A stretch of 64,000 bases of DNA from Oceanibium sediminis (lineage in GTDB: Bacteria; Pseudomonadota; Alphaproteobacteria; Rhodobacterales; Rhodobacteraceae), in contig NZ_QGNX01000004.1 of NCBI RefSeq assembly GCF_003265325.1, positions 310,001 through 374,000 of the forward strand, written 5' to 3'. Each line of letters opens with the position of its first letter. Position 1 is the first letter of the stretch. Under the pieces are notes generated by a model. The model worked only from the letters and a program-made list of their open reading frames with translations, had not been told where the DNA came from and made no database searches. The translations under genes were made by a program, and so were the position numbers. This document shows positions 1 through 9,190 of this stretch, in pieces.

Positions 1-2
1 CG

Positions 3-725
3 ACCACCAAGCCCGGTGTCTTCGGCTTCGCACCGAACTCCGCCTTCATCTATTACTGGCCCTGGGTGTTCCAGAACGGTGGTGAGTATTACAACTCGGA
101 AATCGGCGAGGTCGGGATCGGCTCGGACGCGTCGATCGAGGCGCTGCAGTTCCTGGCCGACCTGATCCACGAAGACCGCTCTGCCCCCGTGCCGGTGGCG
201 GGTGCCGACTACGAGGGGCCGCAGAAGCTGTTCACCTCTGAGCGCGCGGCGATGATCCTGACCGGCCCCTGGGACATCAACCCGATCCGCACCGGCAACC
301 CGGAACTGAACTGGGGCGTCGCCCCGTCGCTGACGAACGCGGAGCAGGCCACGATCCAGGGCGGTGTCGCGCTGTCGATCCCGAAGGGGGCGACCCACCC
401 GGACATGGCATGGGAGCTGGCAAAGCGGCTGACCTCTCTCGAGGTCGAGGTCGAAACCTCGCTGCAATACTCGATGACCATGCCGCGCAAGTCCTGGCTG
501 GCCGATGAACGGGTCCAGGCGGATCCGCTGCTGGGCCAGTTCGGGTCCTGCCTGCCCTACTCGCAGCCCGTACAGCTGCCGCTGTCCCTGACCGGCAAGT
601 ACGACCCGGCCGTCGATACGGTGATCCAGACGGCCTTCGAGGAGGTGCTCTATTCCAACGAGCCCGCCGCCGACGTCCTGCCCGAGGCCGCGGCCGAGGC
701 GAACAAGATCATCGCCGGCAAGTGA
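3..725 (+). CDS. Sugar ABC transporter substrate-binding protein (5'-truncated by window)
   Basis: C-terminal 240 residues of a periplasmic solute-binding protein of extracellular solute-binding family 1 (MalE/UgpB-like). The frame is open from the window edge, so the signal peptide and N-lobe lie outside. The segment MILTGPWDI (bases 252-278) and the following GGVALSIPKGATHPDMAWE stretch are typical of the C-lobe of CUT1 binding proteins. It is followed by a stem-loop and two MalF/MalG-type permeases on the same strand, so it is the ligand-capturing subunit of that importer. The sulfatase and GH2 glycosidase downstream suggest the ligand is a sulfated or otherwise decorated glycoside; that is inference. 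No ATPase gene is visible in this operon, so it is either upstream of the window or shared. Confidence 0.9.
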   Translation, partial: TTKPGVFGFAPNSAFIYYWPWVFQNGGEYYNSEIGEVGIGSDASIEALQFLADLIHEDRSAPVPVAGADYEGPQKLFTSERAAMILTGPWDINPIRTGNPELNWGVAPSLTNAEQATIQGGVALSIPKGATHPDMAWELAKRLTSLEVEVETSLQYSMTMPRKSWLADERVQADPLLGQFGSCLPYSQPVQLPLSLTGKYDPAVDTVIQTAFEEVLYSNEPAADVLPEAAAEANKIIAGK

Positions 726-734
726 TGCCAACCG

Positions 735-756
735 CCTCGGCGCACACGCGCCGGGG
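735..756 (+). terminator. Stem-loop after binding-protein gene
   Basis: Arms 735-743 and 748-756 pair over 9 bp (one T-G wobble) around an ACAC tetraloop, 9 nt after the stop codon. There is no T-run, so it is more likely an mRNA-stabilising or attenuating intercistronic hairpin than a full terminator. Confidence 0.6.
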
Positions 757-783
757 CCCCACTGCAAGCCGAAAGAACGGGCC

Positions 784-1662
784 ATGACCTACCGACAGCG
801 CCGCGCACTGACAGCCTATGCCTTTCTGTCGCCAGCGATCGTCTATTTCCTGATCTTCTTCTTCTGGCCGATCGCGATCGAATTCTGGGCCAGCTTCCGC
901 ACCGGGCAACCGCTGATCGGCGAGTCCACCTACGCGGGGTTCACGAATTACATCGCCATCGTGACGGACAAACTGGCGATCAAGGCGGTCAGCGCGACGA
1001 TGATCTATGCCATCGGCTCCACCGTGTTCACGCTGGTGATCGCGCTTGGCCTCGCCTCGATCCTGGCGGGGCCGCTGAAGGCGCGCAACACGATCCGCGC
1101 GATCCTGTTCTTTCCCTACATCGTGTCCTTCGTGATTTCCGCGCTGATGTGGAAGTCCATTCTGGACCCCTATACCGGGCTCTTGAACGCCGCCCTGCTG
1201 AAGCTGGGCCTGCCGCCGCAATACTGGCTGACCGATCCGGACGCCGCGATCTGGGTGTTGGTCGCCGTGTCCGTGTGGAAGGACATCGGCTACGCTGTGC
1301 TGATCTACATTGCCGCTATCCAGGGCATTCCGAGCCACCTGTACCAAGCGGCCGAGCTGGACGGCGCGCGCCGCTTCCAACTGTTCCGCGACATCACGCT
1401 GCCGCTTCTGATGCCCACGACGTTGTTCCTGGCCGTGGTGATCATGATCGCCTCGATGCAGGAAATGGCCCTGCCCTACTTGATGACCGGAGGCGGCCCG
1501 GCCAATGCGACGCGGCTTTACTCGCTGCACGTCTACGAAACCGCCTTCCAGGGGCTGAACATCGGCTACGCCTCGGCGCTTTCCTTCGCGATGTTCCTGC
1601 TGATCCTGCTGATCACCTGGGTGCAGTTCAAGCTGCTCAACCGCGACATCCGCCACGTATAG
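784..1662 (+). CDS. Sugar ABC transporter permease, MalF/UgpA type
   Basis: Inner-membrane permease of a CUT1 importer, 292 residues, six hydrophobic segments expected and seen (first at about residues 13-35). The cytoplasmic EAA loop that docks on the ATPase is at residues 189-208 (QAAELDGARR followed by FRDITLPLL). It lies 58 bp after the binding-protein gene and 9 bp before the partner permease, so the three form one operon. The start ATG is preceded only by a weak purine stretch (GAAAGAACGGG). Substrate cannot be read from the permease; the neighbouring sulfatase and glycosidase suggest a carbohydrate. Confidence 0.93.
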   Translation: MTYRQRRALTAYAFLSPAIVYFLIFFFWPIAIEFWASFRTGQPLIGESTYAGFTNYIAIVTDKLAIKAVSATMIYAIGSTVFTLVIALGLASILAGPLKARNTIRAILFFPYIVSFVISALMWKSILDPYTGLLNAALLKLGLPPQYWLTDPDAAIWVLVAVSVWKDIGYAVLIYIAAIQGIPSHLYQAAELDGARRFQLFRDITLPLLMPTTLFLAVVIMIASMQEMALPYLMTGGGPANATRLYSLHVYETAFQGLNIGYASALSFAMFLLILLITWVQFKLLNRDIRHV

Positions 1663-1671
1663 GAGGCAAAC

Positions 1672-2505
1672 ATGGCCCATAAACATACCTATTCCGCGGC
1701 GTCGCGGTTCTGGATCTACCCCGTGATGATCGTGTTCGTGCTGCTGGCGATGCTGCCGTTCCTCTACATGGTGTCCCTGTCGCTTCAGAGCGACGCGGAG
1801 ATGTTCTCCGGCCAGGTCGTGGTGATCCCCGAGGAATTGCAGTTCACCAACTACGTCACGATCTGGGAAAAGGCGCCCTTCGCGCGGTTCATCCTGAACT
1901 CCTTCATCGTGGCGGGCACCATCGCGTTCCTGCACGTGCTGTTCGACCCGCTGATCGGCTACGTGTTCGCGAAGATGGAGTTTCCGGGCAAGCGGTTCAT
2001 GTTCGTCGCGCTTTTGTCGACGCTGATGATCCCCTTCTTCGTGCGCCTGATCCCGCTTTACATCATGACGGCCAAGTTCGGGCTGCTGAACACCTACACC
2101 GGGCTGATCCTTCCCTTCGCGATGAGCGCTTTCGGCATCTTCCTGATGCGCCAGTTCATCCTGCCGATCCCCGATGACCTGATCGCCGCCGCGCGCCTGG
2201 ACGGCGCCAGCGAGCCGCGCATCTTCTTCGATATCGTGCTGCCCCAGATCGGGCCGGCGATCGCGACCGTGGCGCTGCTGACCTTCGTCTTCCAGTTCAA
2301 CGAGTTCATCTGGCCGCTGGTCGTCGTGTCTTCTGAGAACATGCGCCCGATCACCACCGGGCTGACGCTTTTCAACCAGGAATTCTTCACGCAGTGGAAC
2401 CTGACGGCCGTGGGCGGGATGCTTCTGTTCCTGCCGTGTTTCCTGCTCTACCTCGTCGCACAACGGCACTTTGTCCAAAGCGCCATGCTGTCGGGTATGA
2501 AATAA
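1672..2505 (+). CDS. Sugar ABC transporter permease, MalG/UgpE type
   Basis: Second membrane subunit of the same CUT1 importer, 277 residues. It has an N-terminal membrane segment at about 15-37 and the EAA loop at 172-191 (AAARLDGAS followed by IFFDIVLPQ). A strong Shine-Dalgarno AGGAGG sits 5 nt before the ATG. It pairs with the upstream MalF-type permease to form the heterodimeric channel. The next gene, a sulfatase, begins 20 bp after its stop and is probably co-transcribed. Confidence 0.93.
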   Translation: MAHKHTYSAASRFWIYPVMIVFVLLAMLPFLYMVSLSLQSDAEMFSGQVVVIPEELQFTNYVTIWEKAPFARFILNSFIVAGTIAFLHVLFDPLIGYVFAKMEFPGKRFMFVALLSTLMIPFFVRLIPLYIMTAKFGLLNTYTGLILPFAMSAFGIFLMRQFILPIPDDLIAAARLDGASEPRIFFDIVLPQIGPAIATVALLTFVFQFNEFIWPLVVVSSENMRPITTGLTLFNQEFFTQWNLTAVGGMLLFLPCFLLYLVAQRHFVQSAMLSGMK

Positions 2506-2525
2506 AAGATAACAAGGAACCGATA

Positions 2526-3812
2526 ATGTCGAGCAAGCCGAACGTACTCGTATTCTTCACCGACCAGCAGCGATGGGACACCGTCGGCGTGCACGGCAAC
2601 GCGCTGGATGTCACGCCGAACTTCGACCGGCTGGCCAAGGCGGGCTGTTTCGTCCCGAACTCCTTCACCGCGCAGCCGGTCTGCGGGCCTGCACGCTCGA
2701 TCTTCCAGACCGGGCGCTACCCGACGGCCACGGGGTGTTACCGCAACGACATCCCCCTGCCCGAGGGCGAGCAGACGCTGGCGCATCACTTCAGCAACCA
2801 CGGTTATGACACTGCCTATATCGGCAAGTGGCACCTGGCCGAGGGTGAGCCTGTGACCAAGCCCCAGCAGGGCGGGTACAAGTACTGGCTGGCGTCCAAC
2901 ATCCTGGAGTTCACCTCCTGGCCCTACAAGACGCGGCTGTTCGACGGGGACGGCCACCCCCACGATCTGCCCGGCTACCGCGTCGACGCGCTGGCGGACG
3001 CGGCGATCCGCTACATGGCGGAACCGCGCGACGACCCGTTCTTCCTGTTCCTGTCGTTCCTTGAGCCGCACCACCAGAACCAGCATGACAACTACCCCGC
3101 CCCGGTGGGCTACGAAGAGCGGCTGGCCGCGCGGGCGGTGTCCTACCCGCCGGACCTCGACACGCTTGGCGGCACGACGAAGGACCACTACCATGGCTAC
3201 ATGGGCATGGTCGCGCGCCTGGACGAAGCATTGGGGCGGGTCGTTGACGCGCTGATCTCGCTCGACCAGCTGGACAACACGATCATCCTGTTCACCTCGG
3301 ACCACGGCTGCCACTTCAAGACGCGCAACAACGAGTACAAGCGTTCGTGCCACGAGGCGTCGATCCGCGTGCCCACCCTGTTCCACGGCCCCGGGTTCAA
3401 TTCCGGCATGCCGCTGACGCGCAACTGCTCGCTGGCCGATCTGCCGCCCACGCTGCTGGACGCCGCCGGGATCGAGGTACCCCAGTCCATGCAGGGCCAT
3501 TCGCTGCTGCAACCGATGGAGGGCAGCGACGACATTTTCATCCAGATCAGCGAAAGCCAGGTCGGGCGCGCGCTGCGTCACGGCCAGTGGAAATACTGCG
3601 TGTCCGCCGCGCACCGCGATCCCTTCGATCACGCGGGCAGCGACATGTACCGCGAAACGCATCTCTACGACCTGGAAAGCGACCCGTGGGAGCTGGAAAA
3701 CCTCGTTTCCTCGGACTCTCACAAGGATATCCGCACCTCCCTGGCCGAGCGGCTGATCGCCCGCATGGTCGAGGTGGGCGAACTGCCCCCCCGGATCGAG
3801 CCGCACACATGA
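2526..3812 (+). CDS. Type I sulfatase (formylglycine-dependent), cytoplasmic
   Basis: Sulfate-ester hydrolase of the alkaline-phosphatase superfamily, 428 residues. The maturation motif C-x-P-x-R is CGPAR at residues 53-57, so Cys53 would become formylglycine. Metal ligands include Asp13 (FFTDQQR) and Asp259-His260 in TSDHG. The C-terminal LESDPWELENL segment is characteristic of the family. The start is chosen at 2526 because AAGGAA lies 8 nt upstream; the frame stays open further upstream into the permease gene. There is no signal peptide, so it should act in the cytoplasm on an imported substrate. Its position between an ABC importer and a GH2 glycosidase suggests desulfation of a small sulfated glycoside. 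Choline-sulfatase-like or arylsulfatase-like activity cannot be excluded. Confidence 0.93.
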   Translation: MSSKPNVLVFFTDQQRWDTVGVHGNALDVTPNFDRLAKAGCFVPNSFTAQPVCGPARSIFQTGRYPTATGCYRNDIPLPEGEQTLAHHFSNHGYDTAYIGKWHLAEGEPVTKPQQGGYKYWLASNILEFTSWPYKTRLFDGDGHPHDLPGYRVDALADAAIRYMAEPRDDPFFLFLSFLEPHHQNQHDNYPAPVGYEERLAARAVSYPPDLDTLGGTTKDHYHGYMGMVARLDEALGRVVDALISLDQLDNTIILFTSDHGCHFKTRNNEYKRSCHEASIRVPTLFHGPGFNSGMPLTRNCSLADLPPTLLDAAGIEVPQSMQGHSLLQPMEGSDDIFIQISESQVGRALRHGQWKYCVSAAHRDPFDHAGSDMYRETHLYDLESDPWELENLVSSDSHKDIRTSLAERLIARMVEVGELPPRIEPHT

Positions 3813-3861
3813 GCACGGGCCGAGCCTTCGGGCGCACACATCAGGATCGGGCTGACACGCA

Positions 3862-4881
3862 ATGGCGACACTGAAACAGATATCCAAGATGACCGGCGTC
3901 GCCGAGTCCACGATCTCGCGCGTGCTGAACCGCGATCCGACGCTGTCGATCACGGACGAAAAGCGCACGCTGGTGATCGAGACGGCCGAGAAGCTGCAAT
4001 ACGTCACCCCCCGCGCCCGGCGCAGCCGCAGCGGGCCGGACCCGGTGTCCCTGCGCAAGCCCGAGGAACTGGTGTCGCTTGTGCTGGTCCACTTCCTGAC
4101 CAGCCAGGAAGAGCTTTCCCGCCCCTTCTACATCGGTCTGCGCAAGGGGATCGAGGCGCGCTGCGAAGCCTATGGCATCAACATCGTGCGGATCCTGGAA
4201 AAGGATATGGACGCTGCCTCGCTGCACACGGCGCGTCATTCCGGCGTGCTGTCGATCGGCCAGCTTGAGCCCGACATGGTGGAGGCGATCAACAACCTTG
4301 GCATTCCGGTCGTGCTGGCGCATCCCGCGAAGCCGCCAACGCTGCTGGACGTGGCCTACGTGGACGTCGCCTCCGCCTCGGCCATGCTGTGCGAATGGCT
4401 GCTTGCGCGCGGGATCAAACGCCCCGCGCTGGTGGGCCTGGCCGCGGAGGCCGACGGCCGCCTCGACGGGTATCGCAGCGTGATGCAGCAGGCCGGCGGC
4501 TATGACCCGGACAACGTGTTCTACGACGGCGACCCAGACGCCACCGGCGGCACCGCCGTGGACCGGCTGTTCGAGCGGTTCGAGACCAGCGGAAAGCCCT
4601 TCCCCGATGCGCTGATCATCCACAAGGACCAGACCGCCGTGGAAGTCTACCAGGCGCTGGAGGCGCGGGGGCTGAAGATCCCCGACGACATTTCCGTCGT
4701 TGGCTTCAACGACAGCGCCGTAGCCAGCGTCCTGCGCCCCAAGCTGACCACGATCCGCCTCGACGCCGGCGTGATCGGAGAGGCCGCCGTCGACCTGCTG
4801 ATGGAACGCCTCGCCGGGCGCAAGACCGCGAAGCACGTCCAGATCCAGCCCACAGTCACGGTCCGCGCCAGCACGATCTAG
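3862..4881 (+). CDS. LacI-family transcriptional regulator
   Basis: 339 residues. The N-terminal LacI helix-turn-helix is at residues 1-48 (LKQISKMTGVAESTISRVLN), followed by a periplasmic-binding-protein-like effector domain ending in the usual DDISVVGFND segment. It lies inside the operon, between sulfatase and glycosidase, 49 bp after the former. By family habit it represses its own operon and is released by the transported or hydrolysed sugar. Its operator is probably upstream of the binding-protein gene, outside the window; I see no clear LacI palindrome here. The stop codon is embedded in a hairpin that also covers the next gene's ribosome-binding site. Confidence 0.93.
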   Translation: MATLKQISKMTGVAESTISRVLNRDPTLSITDEKRTLVIETAEKLQYVTPRARRSRSGPDPVSLRKPEELVSLVLVHFLTSQEELSRPFYIGLRKGIEARCEAYGINIVRILEKDMDAASLHTARHSGVLSIGQLEPDMVEAINNLGIPVVLAHPAKPPTLLDVAYVDVASASAMLCEWLLARGIKRPALVGLAAEADGRLDGYRSVMQQAGGYDPDNVFYDGDPDATGGTAVDRLFERFETSGKPFPDALIIHKDQTAVEVYQALEARGLKIPDDISVVGFNDSAVASVLRPKLTTIRLDAGVIGEAAVDLLMERLAGRKTAKHVQIQPTVTVRASTI

Positions 4882-4903
4882 CCCCCTTTTCAGCAGGGGG
4901 GCT
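4880..4903 (+). promoter_or_regulatory. Hairpin covering the GH2 gene Shine-Dalgarno
   Basis: Arms AGCCCCC (4880-4886) and GGGGGCT (4897-4903) are perfectly complementary. The right arm contains the G-run that would be the ribosome-binding site for the ATG at 4909, and the left arm contains the TAG stop of the LacI gene. Translation of the regulator may therefore govern access to the glycosidase start. Confidence 0.5.
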
Positions 4904-4908
4904 GCCCT

Positions 4909-7206
4909 ATGACCGACAGATTCACCCATGGATGGAGTACTCCCATGCCGCACTCAGACCTGTTCTGTGACAACTGGACCTTCCGCGAAGGCTTCGAGGA
5001 GGCCTGGACCCGGCAGCCCCAGCCGGGCGAGACCGTCGCCCTGCCCCATAACGCCGTGGACCTGCCCTTCGACTACTTCGACGAGGCGGACTACCAGCGC
5101 ATGTTCACCTACCAGGCCACGATCCCCTGGGAGGACGCCTTTGACGGCCAGGAAGTCTGGCTGCGCTTTGACGGTGCGATGGCGAACACCCGCGTCTACC
5201 TGAACGGCACGCTGCTGGGGCAGCACGCCGATGGCTACACCCCGTTCCGCATCCGCCTGAGCGGGCATCTGGTCAAGGGCGAAAACCTGGTCACCGTGGT
5301 CGTGGACGGCAGCGAGAACCCGGACATCCCCCCCTTTGGCGGGCAGATCGACTACCTGACCTATGCCGGGATCTACCGCGAGGTCTGGGTGGAGCGTGGC
5401 GATGCGATCACCATCCTCAACACCAAGATCGAAACCCCCGATCCGGTGGCCGAGCGCAAATCCGTGCGTGTGCGCACCTTCCTTGACAACCCGCAGGCAC
5501 TTCCCGTCGCCGGGAACTGCCGCCTGACCCTGCGCGACAGCGCGGGTGCGATCATCGGCGAAGCCAGCGGCCCGCTTGGCGCGGACGGGGCAGAGCTGCG
5601 CATCGAGGGGATCGAGGGCGCGAGCCTCTGGTCACTCGACTCACCTGTGCTCTACACGGCAACCGTCACGATCACCGGCGAAGGCTTCTCGGACAGCCGC
5701 ACCACGCAGTTCGGCTTCCGCGAGGCGCGGTTCACCACTGAAGGCTTCAAGCTGAATGGCGAGGTGATCAAGCTGGTCGGCCTGAACCGCCACCAGTCCT
5801 TTCCGTATGTCGGCTACGCCGCCGGGCGCGAAGCCCAGCAGCGCGACGCGGAAATGGTGAAGGACGATCTGGGCTGCAACATCGTGCGCACCTCGCACTA
5901 CCCGCAGTCGACATGGTTCCTCGAGCACTGCGACCGGATCGGCCTGCTGGTGCTGGAGGAGATCCCCGGCTGGCAGCACATCGGCGGCGAAGCCTGGAAG
6001 GACGAGGCGGTGCGAAACGTGCGCCGGATGATCGAGCGGGACTGGAACCACCCCTCGATCATCATGTGGGGTGTCCGGATCAATGAATCGGTCGACGAAG
6101 ACCCCTTCTATGCCCGCACCAACGCGCTGGCGCATGAGCTGGACACGACCCGGCAGACGGGCGGCATCCGCAAGCACATGCACTCCTCCCTGCTGGAGGA
6201 TGTCTACACCTTCAACGATTTCGTGCTGGGCGAGTTCGAGCGCCCCAACACCAACGAAGTCCGGCGCGGCCTGCGCGAGCGGGACGAGGTGACGGGCCTG
6301 TCCCACGGCGTGCCCTACCTGATCACCGAGTACAACGGCCACATGTTCCCCACCAAGGTGATCGACAACGAGCTGCGCCAGATGGAGCATGTGACCCGGC
6401 ATCTGGAGGTGCTGGACGCGGCCCATGCGGACCCGGCCATCGCGGGCTGCATCGGGTGGTGCATGTTCGACTACAACACCCACGCTGATTTCGGCTCGGG
6501 CGACCGGGTGTGCCATCACGGCGTCATGTCGATGTTCCGCGAGCCGAAGTTCGCCGCCCACGCCTATACCAGCCAGCTGGACCCGGCGCGCAAGCTGGTG
6601 ATGGAGCCTGTCACCCACTGGGCACGCGGTGAGCGCAACATCGGCGGCGTCTTCCCGTTGATGATCCTGACCAACTGCGACCGGGTCCGCATGGTGCTGC
6701 CGAACGGGCAGCATGTGGACATCCTGCCGGACCGCGCGCGCTTCCCCCACCTGCCCCATCCGCCCGCGATCCTGCGCATCGACCAGATCGACGAAAACAT
6801 CCTCGGGCGCTGGGGCATGTCCTGGCCCGATGTCGAATTCCAGGGCTTCCTGGGGGACGAGTGTGTCGCCACCCGCCGCTTCAGCGCGAAACCGGTATTG
6901 AGCACCCTGCAGGCCGCCCCGGACGCGGACAGCTTCGGCTGCGACTGCCAGGAAATGCGCGTGATCCTGCGCGCGCTGGACCAGGTGGGCAACGTGACGC
7001 CCTTCGTGGATCTGCCGGTGAACATCTCCGTCACCGGGGCCGCCACGTTGCTGGGACCGGACCAGGTCTCGCTCAAGGGGGGGCATACGGGGTTCTGGCT
7101 GCGCTCCACCGGGAAGCCGGGGCCGGTCGAGGTGATGCTGAAAACGCCGCGCCTCGCACCCGTCTCGCTGACCCTTGAGACGACGGAGACGGGAGAACGC
7201 GCATGA
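4909..7206 (+). CDS. Glycoside hydrolase family 2 (beta-galactosidase/beta-glucuronidase type)
   Basis: Retaining exo-glycosidase of 765 residues. It has the GH2 order: a jelly-roll sugar-binding domain (about 10-160), an immunoglobulin-like domain (to about 265), the TIM-barrel catalytic domain and a C-terminal beta domain. The catalytic acid/base is Glu393 in the Asn-Glu pair of WGVRINES and the probable nucleophile is Glu474 in LITEYNGH. No signal peptide is seen, so it is cytoplasmic and should act on imported oligosaccharide. An alternative ATG at 4945 has a GGAG 8 nt upstream. Its last 4 bases overlap the next gene, indicating translational coupling to the aldehyde dehydrogenase. Beta-galactosidase, glucuronidase and mannosidase activities cannot be told apart from sequence alone. 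Confidence 0.93.
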   Translation: MTDRFTHGWSTPMPHSDLFCDNWTFREGFEEAWTRQPQPGETVALPHNAVDLPFDYFDEADYQRMFTYQATIPWEDAFDGQEVWLRFDGAMANTRVYLNGTLLGQHADGYTPFRIRLSGHLVKGENLVTVVVDGSENPDIPPFGGQIDYLTYAGIYREVWVERGDAITILNTKIETPDPVAERKSVRVRTFLDNPQALPVAGNCRLTLRDSAGAIIGEASGPLGADGAELRIEGIEGASLWSLDSPVLYTATVTITGEGFSDSRTTQFGFREARFTTEGFKLNGEVIKLVGLNRHQSFPYVGYAAGREAQQRDAEMVKDDLGCNIVRTSHYPQSTWFLEHCDRIGLLVLEEIPGWQHIGGEAWKDEAVRNVRRMIERDWNHPSIIMWGVRINESVDEDPFYARTNALAHELDTTRQTGGIRKHMHSSLLEDVYTFNDFVLGEFERPNTNEVRRGLRERDEVTGLSHGVPYLITEYNGHMFPTKVIDNELRQMEHVTRHLEVLDAAHADPAIAGCIGWCMFDYNTHADFGSGDRVCHHGVMSMFREPKFAAHAYTSQLDPARKLVMEPVTHWARGERNIGGVFPLMILTNCDRVRMVLPNGQHVDILPDRARFPHLPHPPAILRIDQIDENILGRWGMSWPDVEFQGFLGDECVATRRFSAKPVLSTLQAAPDADSFGCDCQEMRVILRALDQVGNVTPFVDLPVNISVTGAATLLGPDQVSLKGGHTGFWLRSTGKPGPVEVMLKTPRLAPVSLTLETTETGERA

Positions 7207-8642
7207 CCCTGCCCGACACCCGGCGTTTCTACATCGACGGCGCGTGGGTCGACGCCTCCGACCGGACCACGCAGGACGTGATCAACCCCGCCACGGGAGC
7301 GGTCGTGACCCGCGTCGCCCTTGCCACGGCCGCTGACGTCGATTTGGCCGTCGCGGCCGCCAAGCGTGCGCTGCGGACATGCGCGGCCACCACGATGGCC
7401 GAGCGCAAGGCGATGCTGTTGCGCCTGCGCGATGCCTACCAAGCACGGATCGACGATATCGCCGCGGCGATCACGCAGGAACTCGGCGCACCGAAGGACC
7501 TGGCCCGCAATGGCCAGGCGGCGGCCGTGCTGGGCAAGATCGACGCCTTCATCGCGGCAGCGGACCACGTGCAGCTGAACGAGCGGCTGGACACCGGCCA
7601 ACGCATCCTGCGCCAGCCCGTCGGCGTCGCCGCGCTGATCGCGCCCTGGAACTGGCCGTTGCACCAGATCATCCTGAAGGTCGGCGCGGCCCTTGCCGCG
7701 GGCTGCCCCATGGTGCTGAAACCCAGCGAGATGACCCCGATGAGCGCCAGCATCTTCGCCGAGGTCATGGCGGCGGCGGACCTACCGCGCGGCATGTTCA
7801 ACATAATCCACGGGGACGGTGCGGGGGCTGGTGCGCCGCTCTGCGCGCACCCGGATGTCGCGATGATCTCCTTCACCGGGTCCACGGCGGCGGGCGAGGC
7901 GATCGCCCGCGCCGCCGCGCCGGGCTTCAAGCGCGTGGCGCTGGAACTGGGCGGCAAGTCCGCCTGCCTGGTCTTTTCCGACGCGGATCTTGAAGCCGCC
8001 ATGACGGCTATCCTGAAGAAAGCATTCAATAACTCCGGCCAGAACTGCAACGCGCCGACGCGCATCCTTGTCGAGCGCGCGGCCTACGAACAAGCCATCG
8101 CAGCGGCCCGCAAGGTGGCCGAAACATGGTCCCTGGGCTGGCCTGACCAGCCCGGCCCCCATATCGGCCCGGTGGCGAACGCGCGCCAGTACGCCCATGT
8201 GCGCGCGATGATCGAAAGCGGGATAAAGTGCGGCGCGCGCATCGTCGCGGGCGGGCTGGACGTGCCGCAGGGCTTCGAAAAGGGCTGTTTCGTCGCGCCG
8301 ACGATCCTTGCGGATGTCACCAACGACATGCCGGTCGCGGTGCAGGAAATCTTCGGCCCCGTCGTCGTGATGATCCCCTTCGAGGATGAGGACGACGCTC
8401 TCAGCATCGCCAATGACAGCGACTACGGGCTGGCCGCCTATGTCTACACGGCGGCTCGGGATCGGGCCGAGCGGATGATCGCGGGCCTGGATGCGGGCAT
8501 GGTGCTGGTCAATGGCGCGGATATCGCGCCGGGCAGCCCCTTTGGCGGGGTCAAACGCTCTGGCATCGGGCGCGAGGGCGGCGTTTTCGGCATCGAGGAG
8601 TTCATGGAACTGAAACTGGTCGCCGAACCCCAGCCCTGCTGA
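7203..8642 (+). CDS. NAD(P)-dependent aldehyde dehydrogenase
   Basis: 479 residues, the full length of the ALDH superfamily. Visible landmarks are APWNWPL (substrate/NAD region), FTGSTAAGE (nucleotide binding), general base Glu248 in LELGGKSA and the nucleophile Cys282 in GQNCNAPTR. It overlaps the GH2 stop by 4 bases (ATGA). As the last gene of the glycoside cassette it probably oxidises an aldehyde arising from the released sugar or aglycone to a carboxylate. Substrate is not predictable; succinate-semialdehyde-like and betaine-aldehyde-like members share all these residues. Confidence 0.92.
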   Translation: MTLPDTRRFYIDGAWVDASDRTTQDVINPATGAVVTRVALATAADVDLAVAAAKRALRTCAATTMAERKAMLLRLRDAYQARIDDIAAAITQELGAPKDLARNGQAAAVLGKIDAFIAAADHVQLNERLDTGQRILRQPVGVAALIAPWNWPLHQIILKVGAALAAGCPMVLKPSEMTPMSASIFAEVMAAADLPRGMFNIIHGDGAGAGAPLCAHPDVAMISFTGSTAAGEAIARAAAPGFKRVALELGGKSACLVFSDADLEAAMTAILKKAFNNSGQNCNAPTRILVERAAYEQAIAAARKVAETWSLGWPDQPGPHIGPVANARQYAHVRAMIESGIKCGARIVAGGLDVPQGFEKGCFVAPTILADVTNDMPVAVQEIFGPVVVMIPFEDEDDALSIANDSDYGLAAYVYTAARDRAERMIAGLDAGMVLVNGADIAPGSPFGGVKRSGIGREGGVFGIEEFMELKLVAEPQPC

Positions 8643-8743
8643 CGGATCGGCGCGCGATCCCCTGCGGCGATGGCGCCTTTGCAATTTCCCGCGCGCCTGC
8701 TAATAGGCATTGCAGATACCAATCCAGGCCGAGGGCTGGCACC

Positions 8744-9160
8744 ATGCGTCTTACCTCTTTCACGGACTACGGGCTGCGCATGCTGATGCGCATGGCCAGC
8801 CAGCCCGATGACGCGCATTCCAGCGCCGACCTGGCCGAGGAATTCGGTCTGTCGCGCAACCACCTGGCCAAGATCATGCAGCGCCTGTCCCGTGCAGGGC
8901 TGATCGAAACCCGGCGCGGCGGCGGCGGCGGCGCGGTGCTGGCGCGCCCGGCCGAGGAAATCCGCCTCGGCGCTGTCATCCGCCTGCTGGAAGAGGGACA
9001 GGCCATGGTCGAATGTTTCGGCAGCGAAAGCGGGACCTGCACGATCGAGCCGCAGTGCCGCCTGAAAGCACGCCTGAAGTCCGCCGAGAACGCGTTTCTC
9101 GCGGACCTCGACCGGACCACGCTTGCCGATATCGCCCTCAGCCCTGCCCGCGCGGCCTGA
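8744..9160 (+). CDS. Rrf2-family Fe-S transcriptional regulator (NsrR/IscR-like)
   Basis: 138 residues. The winged helix-turn-helix (residues 1-60, SRNHLAKIMQRLSRAG as recognition region) is followed by three cysteines, Cys91, Cys99 and Cys105, at the cluster-binding positions of NsrR and IscR. The spacing is C-x7-C-x5-C. NsrR homologues repress nitric-oxide-detoxification genes until NO attacks the cluster, so a redox or NO-sensing role is likely. The only visible partner is the small DUF6522-like gene 30 bp downstream; no flavohemoglobin, nor or nir gene is present. It is separated by about 100 bp from the aldehyde dehydrogenase and probably has its own promoter. Confidence 0.92.
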   Translation: MRLTSFTDYGLRMLMRMASQPDDAHSSADLAEEFGLSRNHLAKIMQRLSRAGLIETRRGGGGGAVLARPAEEIRLGAVIRLLEEGQAMVECFGSESGTCTIEPQCRLKARLKSAENAFLADLDRTTLADIALSPARAA

Positions 9161-9190
9161 GCGCGCCCACGCCGACCGGAAGGAAAACCG

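Noticed and set aside
709-2478. 589-codon open frame on the minus strand opposite the ABC permease genes
   Set aside because: Its translation is rich in Arg, His, Gln and Asp with no domain pattern. It is the mirror of GC-rich codons of two well-supported permeases.
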